Source: Gymnopus androsaceus JB14
Lineage: Eukaryota; Basidiomycota; Agaricomycetes; Agaricales; Omphalotaceae
Reading direction: 5' to 3'
DNA length: 64,000 bases
Assembly (NCBI GenBank): GCA_009733575.1
Contig: ML769482.1
Location: forward strand, 142,062 to 206,061
Under the pieces are notes generated by a model. The model was not told where the DNA came from. It searched no databases and saw only the letters and a list, made by a program, of their open reading frames with translations. Below, piece by piece: positions 9,779 through 22,205 of the stretch (position 1 is its first letter; every line of letters starts with the position of its first letter). The position numbers were made by a program, and so were the translations under genes.

Positions 9779-10217
9779 TGTTGAACAGCAAGTGAGACCA
9801 AATGGTGAAATCACATTACTAACCAAGTGTAGAGCTTAAGAGATGAAAAAGTTGTGAGAGAGTTTAGTATTGTCAGATGAGACAGTGAAGCAGTAGTATG
9901 CAGAGCAATGGGGACTACAGGTAAACTACTATAGCTTATATACTAAATGTCTGTAAAACTGTACAGTACCCTAAATCTAATAATAGGTACAGTATTGGTA
10001 AGTGTCCATGTGGACAATGGTCCCTACAATGTGATATATGTATATACATCAGCAGTTGATATCTTAGCTATAATCACATGTACGTAAATAGTGAATGACA
10101 TTAATCAAATGATATCAACATATAGGAATTGATTTTGGTGATTGGTAAGCCGATGTTGAATATCATGGTACAAAGTACCTGGTCATGTGTCCATGATTGT
10201 GAGCATATCTTTCAACA
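9779..10217 (-). repeat. Copia long terminal repeat (439 bp)
   Basis: The sequence is bounded by tgttgaa (9779) and the inverse ttcaaca (10217), giving TG...CA ends inside a 7-bp inverted repeat. It is immediately followed on the minus strand by the putative primer-binding site. Only this 5' LTR is present. The element is truncated at 8471, so the target duplication (candidate gtggg, 10218-10222) cannot be confirmed. Confidence 0.7.
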
Positions 10218-10222
10218 GTGGG

Positions 10223-10752
10223 AGAAGGTAGTGTTGCTGATGCTGAGGTAGGTGCTCAATTTTATTTTATTCTTGTATTTCGCAGACCAATGAAAAGCAC
10301 TGTAAGACTAAAATACAAGGTGATATATAATTTAGAATTTTTGCACACCCCTTGGGGATTACCAAGCATTCAAGCCAACTTTCAATGCATTTCAACATCT
10401 TGACATTCTCTCCTGCAAGCACTACTTATATAAGAATTGAGGCATTGTCATGCAACCTCCCTAAGTTCCAACTTTTTTTCACAATATAATATGATTTTAG
10501 GATTATTTTGGTCTGGTTTTAACTGCATGAAGCCAGCTGCACCACATTACTGAATCCTGCTCATCATGAAAATTAGAAATTGAGTTTCGGATCTTTTCAT
10601 CAACCTCATAAAGGACAGGTCACTAAGCTATACTGGCAGAGCAAAATAAAATTCTCATATCATGTGATATCCTTAATTAAGGGTTATTAAGGATTTTGTT
10701 TTGATACTAAGGCTTAAGTTAAGCCTTAAAGGTTAATAACAACACTGTGCAA
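10223..10752. other. Non-coding, repeat-like
   Basis: No supported gene. A ttaagccttaa-rich stretch at about 10670-10740 resembles 4490-4570. Confidence 0.4.
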
Positions 10753-13582
10753 CTGGCTGTCAGACATATACTGTGTCCATTGTACAATCATTTCAAGTGG
10801 GGGGTCAGAAAATGACTGAGTCAAGAATGGCTTTCAATAACAGTTCCAACACTTATAATTATATTGTCTCTCACCTTGAGCCAGTTTAAAACATTGAAGA
10901 TATCATACACAAGAGAGGGCTCATGCTGAAGTTGGGACAATGGTTGGAAGTCCTCAAGATCACGAAGAAGCTCAGGGCAAGGTGGGGATGCTCTGATGAG
11001 ATGAGACCAAGCACCTGGAATTTTCAAAATACATCTAAAGAATCATGAGGAATATTCTGTACTTGTTGCAATGCCAACCATCACCAACCTGAGTGGTAGC
11101 TTGCCAAAATAAACATCCTTTATTATGTGAATCATTCGACGTGCTAGGTCCCGAGATACTAGTGGCCAGGGAAAAGATCCCCCAGGGCATGATGGATGTT
11201 TCACAAAGCTGGAGACTTCAAATACAAGCCTTGTGCAATCTAGGCCAACAGAGCGAACATTACAAATGGTTCTCCTGAGGTCATTCCAAGAAACATCTAG
11301 CAGCAACCGGGTGGTACCAAGTGAGATATGATGAGAATGCAAAAAATAAGGAAAATACAAGGTGATAGTTTGTGTAAAAAATGAAGAAGTTCAGGAGACT
11401 GCGAGAATAATGTGGTGGGCAAGTTGAGATGAGCCAGTGTTGTTGTTGCTCTGTTCTGTTGGAAAGTCTTTCACCCACATATTTTTTACTGTGATCCAAA
11501 AATGATTGCATATAGTCATAGTCCTTCCAAAGCTTTATCAAATCTTCAGATGCTGATTGATTTTTCTGCTTGCAGGTGTGCATTAGAATTGTTATACAGA
11601 AAGGTCTGGAAAAGGGCAGGAACTGACTCTGAGCCAAGTTAGTACTTCAGGGGCACATTGCGCAATAGAAATATACAATCTGGATTCATATTTTGAATCA
11701 GGGGAAAAAGTTCCGCAGACGGAGGCAGGGAAGTGATAAAATGGATGTAGTTCATGTATCTTTAAACATAATCAATGAAGCAAGAGGGTTGGATCGTTGA
11801 TTGATAAACATACCGTCCACTATCATATTCATCAAGAAATGATTCTTGATAGCCAGCGGTGAATAATTTCAGAAGAGAACAAGCTAGATCCATGCGACGG
11901 CGCTCACTACCAACTATAAAAATCGCATGAGCGCCTTGGATCATTCAAGAAATCATAAAAGTGATGCATGGTATACTGAAATCATCGCTCATCGCTGCAT
12001 TCTTGTGATGGGATTTCAAACACAGAATGGAGGCTACGCAAGAGTAACCGTGCCTCCCCATTTTCCATCTGGAAAATTTGATCAAGGACACGGAGATCCA
12101 GATCAAAGTTTCCAAGAGCGCATAGAATCGGCATTAGTTGGGACCGTCTGGGAGCAGCGGAAAGGATTGTCATGTAAAGTTGATCAAGTGCATCAAATAC
12201 CAAATCAGATTCAGTACTTTGGCCTGTGATGATAACCAGACGCTCCGTTGGGCGATAGTTTTTGTCATCAATGAATTTTACAATGATGGATGCATAGATG
12301 AAATAGCCAGAAGACTTCCGCACAAGTTCATCTAGAATGGCGCGTGAAGGCCAAGGGAGTGGGATAGTGGCCAAGGTGTCCTGATGCTCACTATGAATTC
12401 GTGCAAATTCCTTCTGAAGATATTTTTGAACATCCTCATATGACTGCCTCACGTTAAATGGACGGCAGCAACCATGGTAGACGGATGACTCGAACATCTC
12501 GCGAATATGGGATTCTGGTCTGCTGGCAATGATAACTCGGAGAGGGAGGGGATAATGTTTAAATGATTCTCCGATTGCACGTAGGATTTCCAGATGAACA
12601 CCATGATCTTCACACTCATCAAGACCATCAATGAGAATCAGCAGAGGGTCTCGAGAGTGATTATTGTGCAGGCGGCAGGGTTCAGAAATCAGCTTCTGGA
12701 GCTGAGTTTCAATGGATCTTGCAATGATGGATGGATTGGCTTCCACAATTTTGGAAATCGGAGCTTTCAGCCAGGGAACACCAATTGCAAGTTGATATGC
12801 AATGGTAGAAAATAGAGTTCTTGCATTTCCGCGCGTAGCATGACCTCGCTTGAAAAAGAAGCAGGCTCCAAGCCGATCTGCATTCTGTAGTTGACGAAAG
12901 AAAGTTTGCATGATAGCGGACTTTCCAGCACCTGCAGGACCGTACAGCCAAAGAACGCTGCGGGGGTCTGTCTCCAACGACCAATCCCAAAGAGCTTTAA
13001 GCATTTCTGTGCGCGTTTCAGGATGGCATCTGGGCTGGGGAAAGCTTTCCGCCGAGTCATGAAGGGCTTCCAATGCTACCGTACGATGAAGTATGTTGAT
13101 TCCTGCGCTTATTATTCAGCTCCAACAGTGACAAGTCATATCTGTGTTCAACATACCTGATTCACCTTGGATATTATTGCTCAGAAATGTACCGCCATTG
13201 ATGGTGGTCATTGGTTCATGCTCGCGCGAAAGGCGATTTCTACCTGGGAGTTCTCCTGTTCCTTGCAAGATTGGGGTAGAAGCACCTTCAAGTCTCGTGA
13301 GTATAAACGGGACCCAGATACTTAAACTAAAAGCGCACCATATGGTGCATGGCGAGCACCTCCTGTGCTTCGAATTGTTCTTTGTACTCCAGATATTCCC
13401 GAATTCGAGGTGCCGATCCAACCATCCACTTCTGACCTTTCTCGTACAAGGTTATCGTCCCGAGAGAGCACTGAATGCTGCCGATCTACTGGGATAACCA
13501 GATCACGCTCAATGCGTATGTTATTGAGGAAGTTTCCTCCATTAATACGAAAGTGGTGACTGTCTGGAAAGAAGCCTGCCAT
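10753..13582 (-). pseudogene. NACHT-domain NTPase (NLR-type) pseudogene
   Basis: An ATG at 13582 starts the characteristic N-terminus with HHFRINGGNFLNN, and a second INGGTFL motif lies near 13190. A long exon (about 13095-11982) then encodes LHDSAESFPQPRCHPETR, Walker A GPAGAGKS, Walker B LLILIDGLDECED and the sensor segment RVIIASRPESHIR. This is the NACHT family widely expanded in Agaricomycetes. Downstream the frame is lost twice within about 60 bp (about 11960-11915): HAS, then FYDFLNDP, then AHAIFIVGSERRRM each lie in a different frame. Later homologous patches (EPSLVYDIFNVLNWLK near 10890) are scattered. It is therefore judged non-functional, although the NTPase part alone could still be translated. 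Proteins of this family act in non-self recognition and regulated cell death. Confidence 0.75.
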
Positions 13583-13634
13583 GGACTGAGAGAGAAATGA
13601 GAAATGAGAAATGAGGGCGAAGGAGGAAAACTAT

Positions 13635-16205
13635 GGAAAGCCGGAAGGCCTCGCTCACTTTTGACAGTTCCGTTGATGGCAGCTGTCAAGGACCCGGAAA
13701 ACCTCTAATCACATAATATTTTTCTTCATTTAGCGCCTCTCACAATTGCAGTTCGGCAAGGTGAAAACTATACTTGAATATTCTGTAACTGTAGCTCTGG
13801 GACAACTCTGGAGTCTGTATTTGAGTAGTAAAGCCGCAATTTAGTCTAAAGTAATCTAAACTTCAATTCCAAAGTTTGCATCTGGAAACAGATACTCTAC
13901 TGCAGTTGCTACAGTGGCTACAAGAGCCTACAGGGCTTACGTGACTCTCCTACAAGGTTCTACAGTAGCTCACGTAGATCCTGTAGCCAGAACGCACTTG
14001 CAGATGTGGCTTCAGAGGAATATAAATGACTGTTGATTCTACAAGGTTATCTATGAGTATGCGAGTATTTAAGTAAGTATATAAGGAGTCAATAAAAGGG
14101 GATGTAAATCCAAATGCAAGCAAATATATGTGCAAGGGTTAATCATCCTCCAGGGTCTGAGACTTGAGAGTTGACTGCCAGTGTGGGGCAAAGATGTGAA
14201 TGTGTGCAAATGGAGCAAGTAGCTGTGGACATCAATATTCAGCAAATCAAAACTGGAACAACACTCAAGATGCACATTGTCAGTGACAATGGTAAGTAGC
14301 AATTACTTAACTTGTAGTAAAGTCGGGGTCTAAGTATTACTACTGTAGTATTAGCATACTTGTACTACATTAATTCTAGAGTCTTCTACAGATTGATTCA
14401 TACTTATCAGGCAGATATGGGTGTGGAGCAGGAGAGCTTCAAGGAAGGCGAGAACTTATTCCCAGTGTTGCCCACAGATAATGTTGGGGAAAAGAGACTC
14501 AAGAAGGTAAGGATTGAACTTGAGATCTGATATGTACATGGCAGATTACTGTTTCATTTCATTCAATTCGACAGTCACAGGTCACGGGCCCATGAAATGC
14601 CGTGAAATGTCACAGTGGTCACAGGTCACTATACAGAATTTGTCCAAAATCAACAGCTTTGACCAGCTTTAGTGCTGAAAAAGCTTACAAAGACTTCCAT
14701 TTAAGGAAATTTGTCAAAATCATAATTTCGACATGGTGGTCACAGGTCACAAGCCATGTCGAATTGAATGAAATGCAACAGTAATGCTTGATTAAGTACT
14801 ATCTAATCAAGTAATGAGGTTTAATCCTAAGGTATTAAAGATGAAAGCCTAGGTAGCAAGGGGAAAACTGACTCTTGATCCTAACTTGAAGCATATGCAG
14901 TGGAGCCTTTGGAGGCTTCCTGTAGCATCTCCATGATGCTATGAGCCATGTAAGGATTTCACTGTCCTCCTGCCTGTTTCTACTGACACTGTATGCATAT
15001 ATGGGCCTCTGGACATTATGTCCATTCCCTAGGAGTTTCAGGACCATAGATGTCACACATACACATTAGGTTCCATCAGCAAAACCTGTATCAACTGGGG
15101 TGTTGGAATAAATTGAATATATGCATTGTAATCAATTTACTCTGGTCTATAGCGAAAAGCCTGAGCAAACATGCAGGGGATAAACTCAGAGGTATGATAC
15201 TTTATATAGATACTGTAATGATTAGTAGATTGAACTATCTAAGCTATCTCTGCTGAGCAATAAGTAAGATTAAAGTCAAATATAGAAATGGTGCATCAAG
15301 CGCATATACTAAGTAGAAATGGAATCAGATAGAGTGTACGGCTTGATTGCCTGATACGACTCTATCTCCAACAAGCGCTCCCAGAGAGTCCCAGTTGATA
15401 CATTTTTTGCTGATGCTCCCATTAATTTTTCAGATTAACTACAAACTCCTTTACTTAGACCCTTATTTTACCATTTAAATATCATTGTGATTCTGTTCTA
15501 GGTCATCAAATCAACTCAGGTTATTCCCCATTAACCCCCTGTGCATCCTTCAAGTTGAGTCTCAGTTCATAACAAGCCAGGAGTCTCTGGGTTTGCATGG
15601 AAATTCAAGGGACAATTAAAAGGGAACCTGAGATTGAGTTCATTCAACAAGATAAGATGACAAAGTACAATGGTATTAAGGTGGTAAAGTAAGGCTCTAA
15701 GGTATTAACTTTGAAGTAAGTAAATAAGTAAGTAGTAATCAAGAATTCTACCAAAACTGTAGTCAATCCAAGAAATAAGTAAAGACTTAGTGTGTATGAC
15801 ACTGTAAGTAATTCTGATGCACCCGAAGGTTAATTGTGACACTCCGAGACTCATATATACATGCGGAGTGGGTAAGAACAAGCAAGAGGAGGTCAAAAAG
15901 GCAAGGGTATGGAATCTATGGATGAAATCCTTACACATAATTAAATTGTCCCCAATCCATTGAGAACCTTAATGACTATTGACATTGTAATCTTTACAAT
16001 GTTATTTCCGAAGGGCCACATTAACAATTGAACTGGTGCCGTGTGTAAGTAAATTAACTTATTAAGTATTTGATTGAGCGCCCGTTGCGCGCTTGTGATG
16101 TGGTGACTGAGGTCCTACTACCAGATATAGCTCAATCACCGAGAAACTATTGAAAATTTTTGATTCCGATCATTCCGAGACAGCGAGGCCTTCCGGCTTT
16201 CCATA
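13635..16205. mobile_element. 2.57-kb terminal-inverted-repeat element, non-autonomous
   Basis: The left end tatggaaagccggaaggcct (continuing cgct) is repeated inversely at the right end (agcgaggccttccggctttccata, ending 16205), giving about 24 bp of exact inverted repeat. If the outer TA is the target, the element is a TA-flanked DNA transposon. I find no transposase-like frame. The first ~890 bp recur in the same orientation at 63089-64000, which shows this is a dispersed family. A smaller MITE is nested at 14549-14781. Confidence 0.75.
14549..14781. mobile_element. TA-flanked MITE (233 bp) nested in the larger element
   Basis: Terminal inverted repeats ctgtttcatttcattcaatt (14549) and the inverse aattgaatgaaatgcaacag (14781) are flanked by TA on both sides. 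The internal word gtcacaggtcac occurs three times. There is no ORF. Confidence 0.75.
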
Positions 16206-16838
16206 AAAAACAGCTGTGCAGGTTGATTATTGCTGTAGTTTGCCACGCTTGAATTTCCGCTGTCAAACGTCGGCGAGCGATAACTCAACGAATATTGAAC
16301 CGACCTCCATAATTCTGAGTGCGTTGGAAAGCGGTACGCGACTCGCAGGTCGCACTTTGGTTAGATAGAAGAAATTCTTGAATAAATTCGATGATACTTC
16401 CGGGACTGTGACCGTGCGCGAATTTTAGCACCTTACTTATCCTTTAAAATATGGCTAAACATCTTCTATTACATGCATTTGAGGTCTCCTCATAGAAGAA
16501 TTCCCAGAAGCTTACTGAACGAACGAGACTTTCAAATTCTGACAGCGCGTCGGAATTTTCTACTCTTACTCTCACCTGTTCATTAAGTTTTTATGTACTT
16601 TTTTTATGGAGTAGAATACATGTAATACAAAATTCCTAGCAATATTTCAACCCCTTAGAGTGCTTATGAAGTTCGCTCACAGTCACAGTCACAGTACCTC
16701 CCGGAAGTACGAATGTATCAATTTAAGGATTTTCTATGTTCATATTATCATGAATCTCTACAAGAAATCCAGGGATCGTTCTTGATAAATATCGTAGAGT
16801 TCCGTAGAGTGCTCACTTAGATAGTCATTTCGAATATA
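16206..16838. other. Intergenic, 3' of BRCA2/Brh2
   Basis: No coding frame or structured RNA recognised. Confidence 0.5.
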
Positions 16839-19800
16839 CTAAGTACAACAATTGCAAAAGGCCAAAGCGTCGAATTTCTTGTCCTAAACAAGTAAACATT
16901 TGTGTTAATGATGATTATTAGAATGTGGATGAACGATGGATACATAAAGACCAGTAACGGAATATAGTAATACATCATCCTAAGCCCTGCAACTTCTGCC
17001 ATTTTGACACTCTCGTGCTCACTAGAAAGATCTGGGAGCTGGGCTCATGACCCATCCACGCCGCTTTCGAACTAGGCATCAAGTTCGTGGCCTACATAGC
17101 AATGAATATTCCGACCATAAAAAAGAGATAAATATCACATACAAGGCACCTCCACCCCACTTCAAAGTAACCCCGAGGTCTGTCTTCCGCCAGTTTCAAC
17201 TCCAGAACATCCCATATAGTCAACTGAGCCGATCTATTGGCAGGAAACTTGTTCGTACGAGAGTCTTGAACGACGATGACACGGAAAGAGCGGATGTTCC
17301 GCCGAGGACAAAGATCCTGACGAAAAACATTAGCAAAGGCCAGGTCATGCGAAAAAACAATTCTTACATCCACCTCTTTCTCCAACTCTTCTCTAGCCTT
17401 ATCCTGGTCCTTCTCAAGTCTTTCTCGGATATACCGCGCTAGCCACGCAGCTTCACTCGCCTTGGTTCGTGAAATAACCTGTCCGGCGTCTGCTGGTTCT
17501 TCGAGGTCATCGTAAAGGCCGTCGAGATTATCCGGTGGATCTTCAGACATGGAATGTGTGAATCGAGACGCTTTCTGATCCAGGCGTTCGGCATAGGAAA
17601 TATAGCGGGAGACCTTTTTCTCGTGGGCTTCATAAACCTTGGATTCCGCTGCTTCGCGTTTTTTCTGTATGATAACCATGAGTACGTTGTAGGAAGGAAA
17701 ACGTTGAAAAAACTTACCCTCCACCGTTCTTTACAGACCGCCTCATCTGCCTCTGTCCGAGGGCCATCCTGATGCTTCTTGCCGTCTGCGTCAACCCAAA
17801 TCTCTAGGTAGCCCACAGGATGCACCTGGAGTACGACGAGATCCATCAAGGCGACATTCCCACCTCCAGGAGTCAGACTATGCATTGTGAAGACGTAAGG
17901 GCCTCGTTGGAACCCGAGTTTGGCGTGCCATGGTGCAAGCTGACTCGAGTTGCCACTAAGAATTAGTTTGGTCGATTCGTAAGCATCGAGTGGTTCAAGA
18001 GGGTCCTTGCGTTCAGTGTCAAGCTATATAGACGAGCAAGATTATGAGCCAGTCAAGGAGGCACGAGAAAGAGATACTACCTTAGCACCGACGATGGCAA
18101 TTTTCCTTCCAACACGCAACTTGCCCCGTTTCAATGCCCGCACCATAGGTAAGTCTATTTGGGCTTTGAGTCGATACCACCCGTCAGTCACCTCTAGCAG
18201 GGGAGAAAGGCTGCCTTGTTCTCCATCCGGAGCTTCCGGCAATATGATATTGGAGATGCATAATACCATAGGCGCAGACGCAGGGTGGTCTTGCGTTGTG
18301 ATCAAGTGAAATGGAGGACGGGTACCGAGGTTCATCTCGCGTTCGTACCTTTATATCGCACATGAGAGCCTATTTCTGACAGAACGAAAGGAGATTCACG
18401 AACCGATATAATAACTGTCTCCATACCTCATCCCAGCACCACCGTGGCCGGTCTGCGACTCCGCCAAAAGTAGGCGCGCTGGCTTCCCTTTCAGGCTCCA
18501 ACGCTACCATTCCCGCCAGCTTCCATAAGATTAAACACCACGCATTATCAACCCATGGCTTTGTAGCACGAGAGCAACCATGTGCAAGAAGTCTCTCCAG
18601 AGCGATAGTAGGACCAATTTGATCTTCTACATGAACAGACGGAGAGTCGGAAGGTTGCGGAGTAGAGAAAAATGAGTAGTACAATGCTAGGGCAGGTGTT
18701 GATATTTGAGAGAGTTCTTCGATTGCACTGTAACACAGGTCATTTCCAGATTAAAGCGAAGAAAGGTAACCTTACACATTATAACCAATCATTTCATCAG
18801 CGGTATACTGCTGGGGCAAAAGTCCCGACTCGGATAACGAGAGTCTGTTGGGCAGGGGAGCTAAACCCAAGGTCAATAACATCCAATTCTCAAACATCAA
18901 CAGCACCTACTCATATCAAAAACGCTTGGTAATCGCAAGCCCGTGTCTTCCACTGCTTTCTTCCTAGCTGAAGTTCCGGTGCCCTGGGCTGGTACATGAG
19001 GCTGTATCCTCGGCCTCTGCGAGGTTTCAAGTGCGACTCTCCCTGCCTCACCAGGCTTCATGCCCTTCTTGAAAGGTGTAACAAACTTTGCTGGGGTAGT
19101 CCGTATCTGGGGTGCAAAACTAGCCTGTGGGAGATCATTATTTAGCGTGCGCCGAGCAGGCGTTGTGAAGTCTCTCGGAGTAACGGCGTCCACAAGACGA
19201 CTAGAGGTCGCCGGAGCAGGTATTTGCGTAGAAGAAGATGCCACAGACAAACGGTGGAGCGAATCCATTACGTCGTACGGGTGTCTGAAAGGAAGCAGTT
19301 ACGGGACGGGCGGCAAGTGGATGTTGGAATCGAGCGGAAGTGAATGTAGAACTCGGCAGGTTTAGCAGGGGTGGTGGCAAAGGGGTGATTTGAATGGTTT
19401 AGGTCGATTTTGTTCAATAAGCTGGGATTTAGTCTTGTCAATTACGGGCGAAACGAACGCCAAGGGCTTGTTCGATGAGCCAGAGGCACGGAGAGAAACC
19501 ATTCGATAGTTGTGATGCAGATGCGAATCCAGAGGGAGGGCATGGTGTTTCTGGTGCGCTGTTTCTGAACAGATCGCAAAGGAGATCGTACAGATGAATC
19601 TTCTGGACGCGCAGGTTCCTCTTCCTGCCATATCTGCCTAATCTTCTCTTCCGCTCTAGCCAAAGCCTCTGCAGATGGAGCCAGCAAGCTGGTACCTTTC
19701 CCTGCTGTACGAAATCCTAAAGCAACAGATTTCTCCTTATCCACTAAGGCAGATGCTGTGGAGAATAAAGATGTCGATGCTGTTGCAAAACTGGCGGGCT

Positions 19801-20169
19801 GGAATGCAACTGTGTGAGGAGGAACATCGGCAGATTCAAACCAAGATGAATAATCCTTTTCTTCTGAAGGATCTGTATCCATGTATTCCTCCAAGTCAGC
19901 AGGCATCACTGGTATAGCAGATGCGGCACTGAAACCGAAAATGCAGATACTGGTCTTTTGGGCGAGATTTCGAAAGGATTATCGGATGGAGGGTGTTTGG
20001 ACAGGTTTAGATGGGGAATTCATGCCGAGACTGTGAAGATGAAGTGCATGGATTGAGAAAGATCGCGTTCAATTTGGTCAAGAGCTTGGAAATCTTCTTG
20101 GCTGAGTTCTAATTCGGGGCAAACTGGAGAAGAGAAGACTTTTTGTCTCTTTCGAGAAGGCGAAGACAT
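16839..20169 (-). CDS. brh2: BRCA2/Brh2 homologue (RAD51 mediator of homologous recombination)
   Basis: BRCA2 loads RAD51 onto single-stranded DNA during nuclear double-strand break repair. The ATG at 20169 begins MSSPSRKRQKVFSSP. A single BRC-like repeat is visible at about 19735-19650 (GFRTAGKGTSLLAPSAEAL, the FxTAxGK pattern that binds RAD51). A linker with FVTPFKKGMKPGE follows near 19050. The DNA-binding domain comes next: the helical domain (KPWVDNAWCLILWKLAGM, about 18550), OB1 (EVTDGWYRLKAQIDLP, then VGRKIAIVGAKV, about 18190-18080), OB2 (GGGNVALMDLVVLQVHPVGY, about 17860) with a charged helical insertion, and OB3 (ATNLMPSSKAAWMGHEPSSQ, about 17095-17050). The last exon ends at TAG 16841-16839. 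Many short introns are present, and several exon limits are approximate. The 3' part has a diverged partial duplicate at about 40570-40975. Confidence 0.85.
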
Positions 20170-20490
20170 CGGAGAACGTTCTGAAACGGTATTCAGAAAA
20201 ATTCAAGTTTGAAACTTGATTCTTACCGTAGCGACGCATAGCAAATCGCGCGTTGAGGGAATGAGAGAGAAGGCCAATGCTCTCACGTGTCCGAATTCTG
20301 AGTCATCTCTCCCAACTGTTATCAACACGACCTTTTGACATCCTACTTCCATTGTTTCCATTGTAAATCTAGACGACTACGACGCATTTTCCACATCTTT
20401 TGCGGCCTCTCACCGGCAACTGATCGACTTGCTTCGTGAGGCTTTGACAGGGGCCCATCTCTCCCCTTCTCTTTTGGAATAGCATACCCA
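20170..20490. promoter_or_regulatory. Divergent intergenic region between brh2 and the kinase-like relic
   Basis: About 320 bp with no ORF, placed between two divergent starts. Pyrimidine-rich tracts precede the + start (ctccccttctcttttgg). No specific factor site can be assigned. Confidence 0.4.
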
Positions 20491-22205
20491 ATGGAGAAGA
20501 TCCTTCACGATTACTCGCTATTTGTGCTCCAAGGACACCGTGTTAACGAATGGATGGAGGGCATCTTACCCATTTTTGTTAATGCCAAGATCAACCAAAT
20601 GAATAGCAAGAGGGATTGGTCACTTTGGCCGCAAGAAGTATGTGGTCGTAATTTTTTTTTTACAGACTGATATCTTAACGGTTCGGGTGGTGAGCGTTAC
20701 AGTTCCATGAAAAGCTGGATCCCTCTGACTTTGCAGTATTACCACAAGCGGATCCGTCTGCGCATACGTCTACGCTACTACTCTGCTTCTTCCTCCACCA
20801 CTTCCATTGACCATAACGATGCCCGCGTAAGTGTCAGCCTCGACGATTTTGCCCGACAAACTGACGAATAGATTCATATAGAAGCGATAAATGGCCGCAC
20901 AAAATGAGTCTGTTGACATATATCAGCCGTTCGGGAGGAGAAACAGCCGTATTTAATCCGTCCTCAATGAGACGCGTCGCTATTTTTTGGTTCAGGAAAT
21001 CCTGTTTCTTGCTGAGATAGACTCGCACTCCGACAAGAAGGATTTCCGACGGATGTTGGCGCAAGCCGCATTCTATGTTCGCTTTGTAAATCGTTCCTTG
21101 AAGATAGACGCCTTTTGTTTGCCATGTCTTTTCATCAAAGAGATCGGCAAAGACAAAGTTGGGAAGGGGAATGCTTCGTTGGCAGCCGTTTTGGTCATTT
21201 TTCGCTCACTTACGAGACTGAAATAATGTTAGATTGTCTACTATCGCTTGCAATACCCGCACCGCTTATATCCCAAGCTTGCGTTTCCTTTGAGAACTCT
21301 CCATGCACTTCCAGCTCCGGCTTCGCTTCTCAATGCGGCCGATGCCCGTACCCGGCAACTCAGTATTCAGCAGCAAGCGGAGGTGAAGATTATCTGGGAA
21401 AGGCTAAATAACTGTGCCATCATATTCAAGGAATACATTGAACATAGCGTAGAGAGCATGTACAGAGTGAACACAGCGAACACAGTGATAGCTACCCCCC
21501 GCCGGTCCAAGAGGCAGAAGACGGACCACTTGAAAATTCTTGAGGAATCGAGCTCGAGCTCAGTGTCGTGTAGGTTAGATTTTAAAATGCTGTATTCCAA
21601 TGTATTAACTTTGGATTGCTTTAGTGCGGTGTCTATTTCATTGAATTTAAGTCAGGCCGGCGCTGCATTCGAAAAACGCTTGTTAAGGAGGAAGCAGGAA
21701 CTTGAGATCTATGAGCGTCTTCAAGAATATGATAGCTCCTATCATCCGAGCCAACCTCGCTGGCACCCAGGTATCACGCACTTCATTTCCGAGTGCTCGA
21801 TTGGGTGCTGGCCAGCCGGAGAGTATGTTTAACTTCCTTTTCTCATTCAAGGCAAGCGGGGATTACATGGAAGGGCAGGCTTTACTGCTCTGTGCCTAGC
21901 TCTTGGATGGTGTTGAATTTCTCCATTCTCGACTCGAGGTAGCTCATATGCATATCAAACCCAACAACTTGGTCTTGGATGTCAGACTCAACGCCAGGCC
22001 AATACTCAAAATTCTTGACTTCAATCTCTCTATTGCTTGGTACCACCCCGTATGCGGGACCGAGGGCTTTATGGCTCCTGAGGTTCAGCGAGACACGCTA
22101 TATTCCCCTTACTTGCAGATTGATATTTCGCCCAAGAAGCGTCCTCCACTGACGAAACGCCCCATCCTTGTCACGCTGGTCTTCTGGTTACTCTCCCTGA
22201 CATAG
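20491..22205 (+). pseudogene. Kinase-like protein gene, degenerate
   Basis: An ATG at 20491 starts MEKILHDYSLFVLQGHRVNE. A 99-nt intron (20638-20736) joins in frame to YYHKRIRLRIRLRYY, and further coding-like patches follow (IDSHSDKKDFRRMLAQAAFY at about 21005; LPAPASLLNAADARTRQLSI at about 21320). The 3' part is a protein-kinase fold: GVEFLHSRLEVAHMHIKPNN at about 21907-21966, KILDFNLSI, then GTEGFMAPEV. The catalytic HxD is HMH, so the catalytic Asp is replaced. The activation-loop DFG is DFN, and the C-lobe breaks off early at 22205. Either this is a decayed kinase or a pseudokinase; patchy frames favour decay. Confidence 0.6.
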
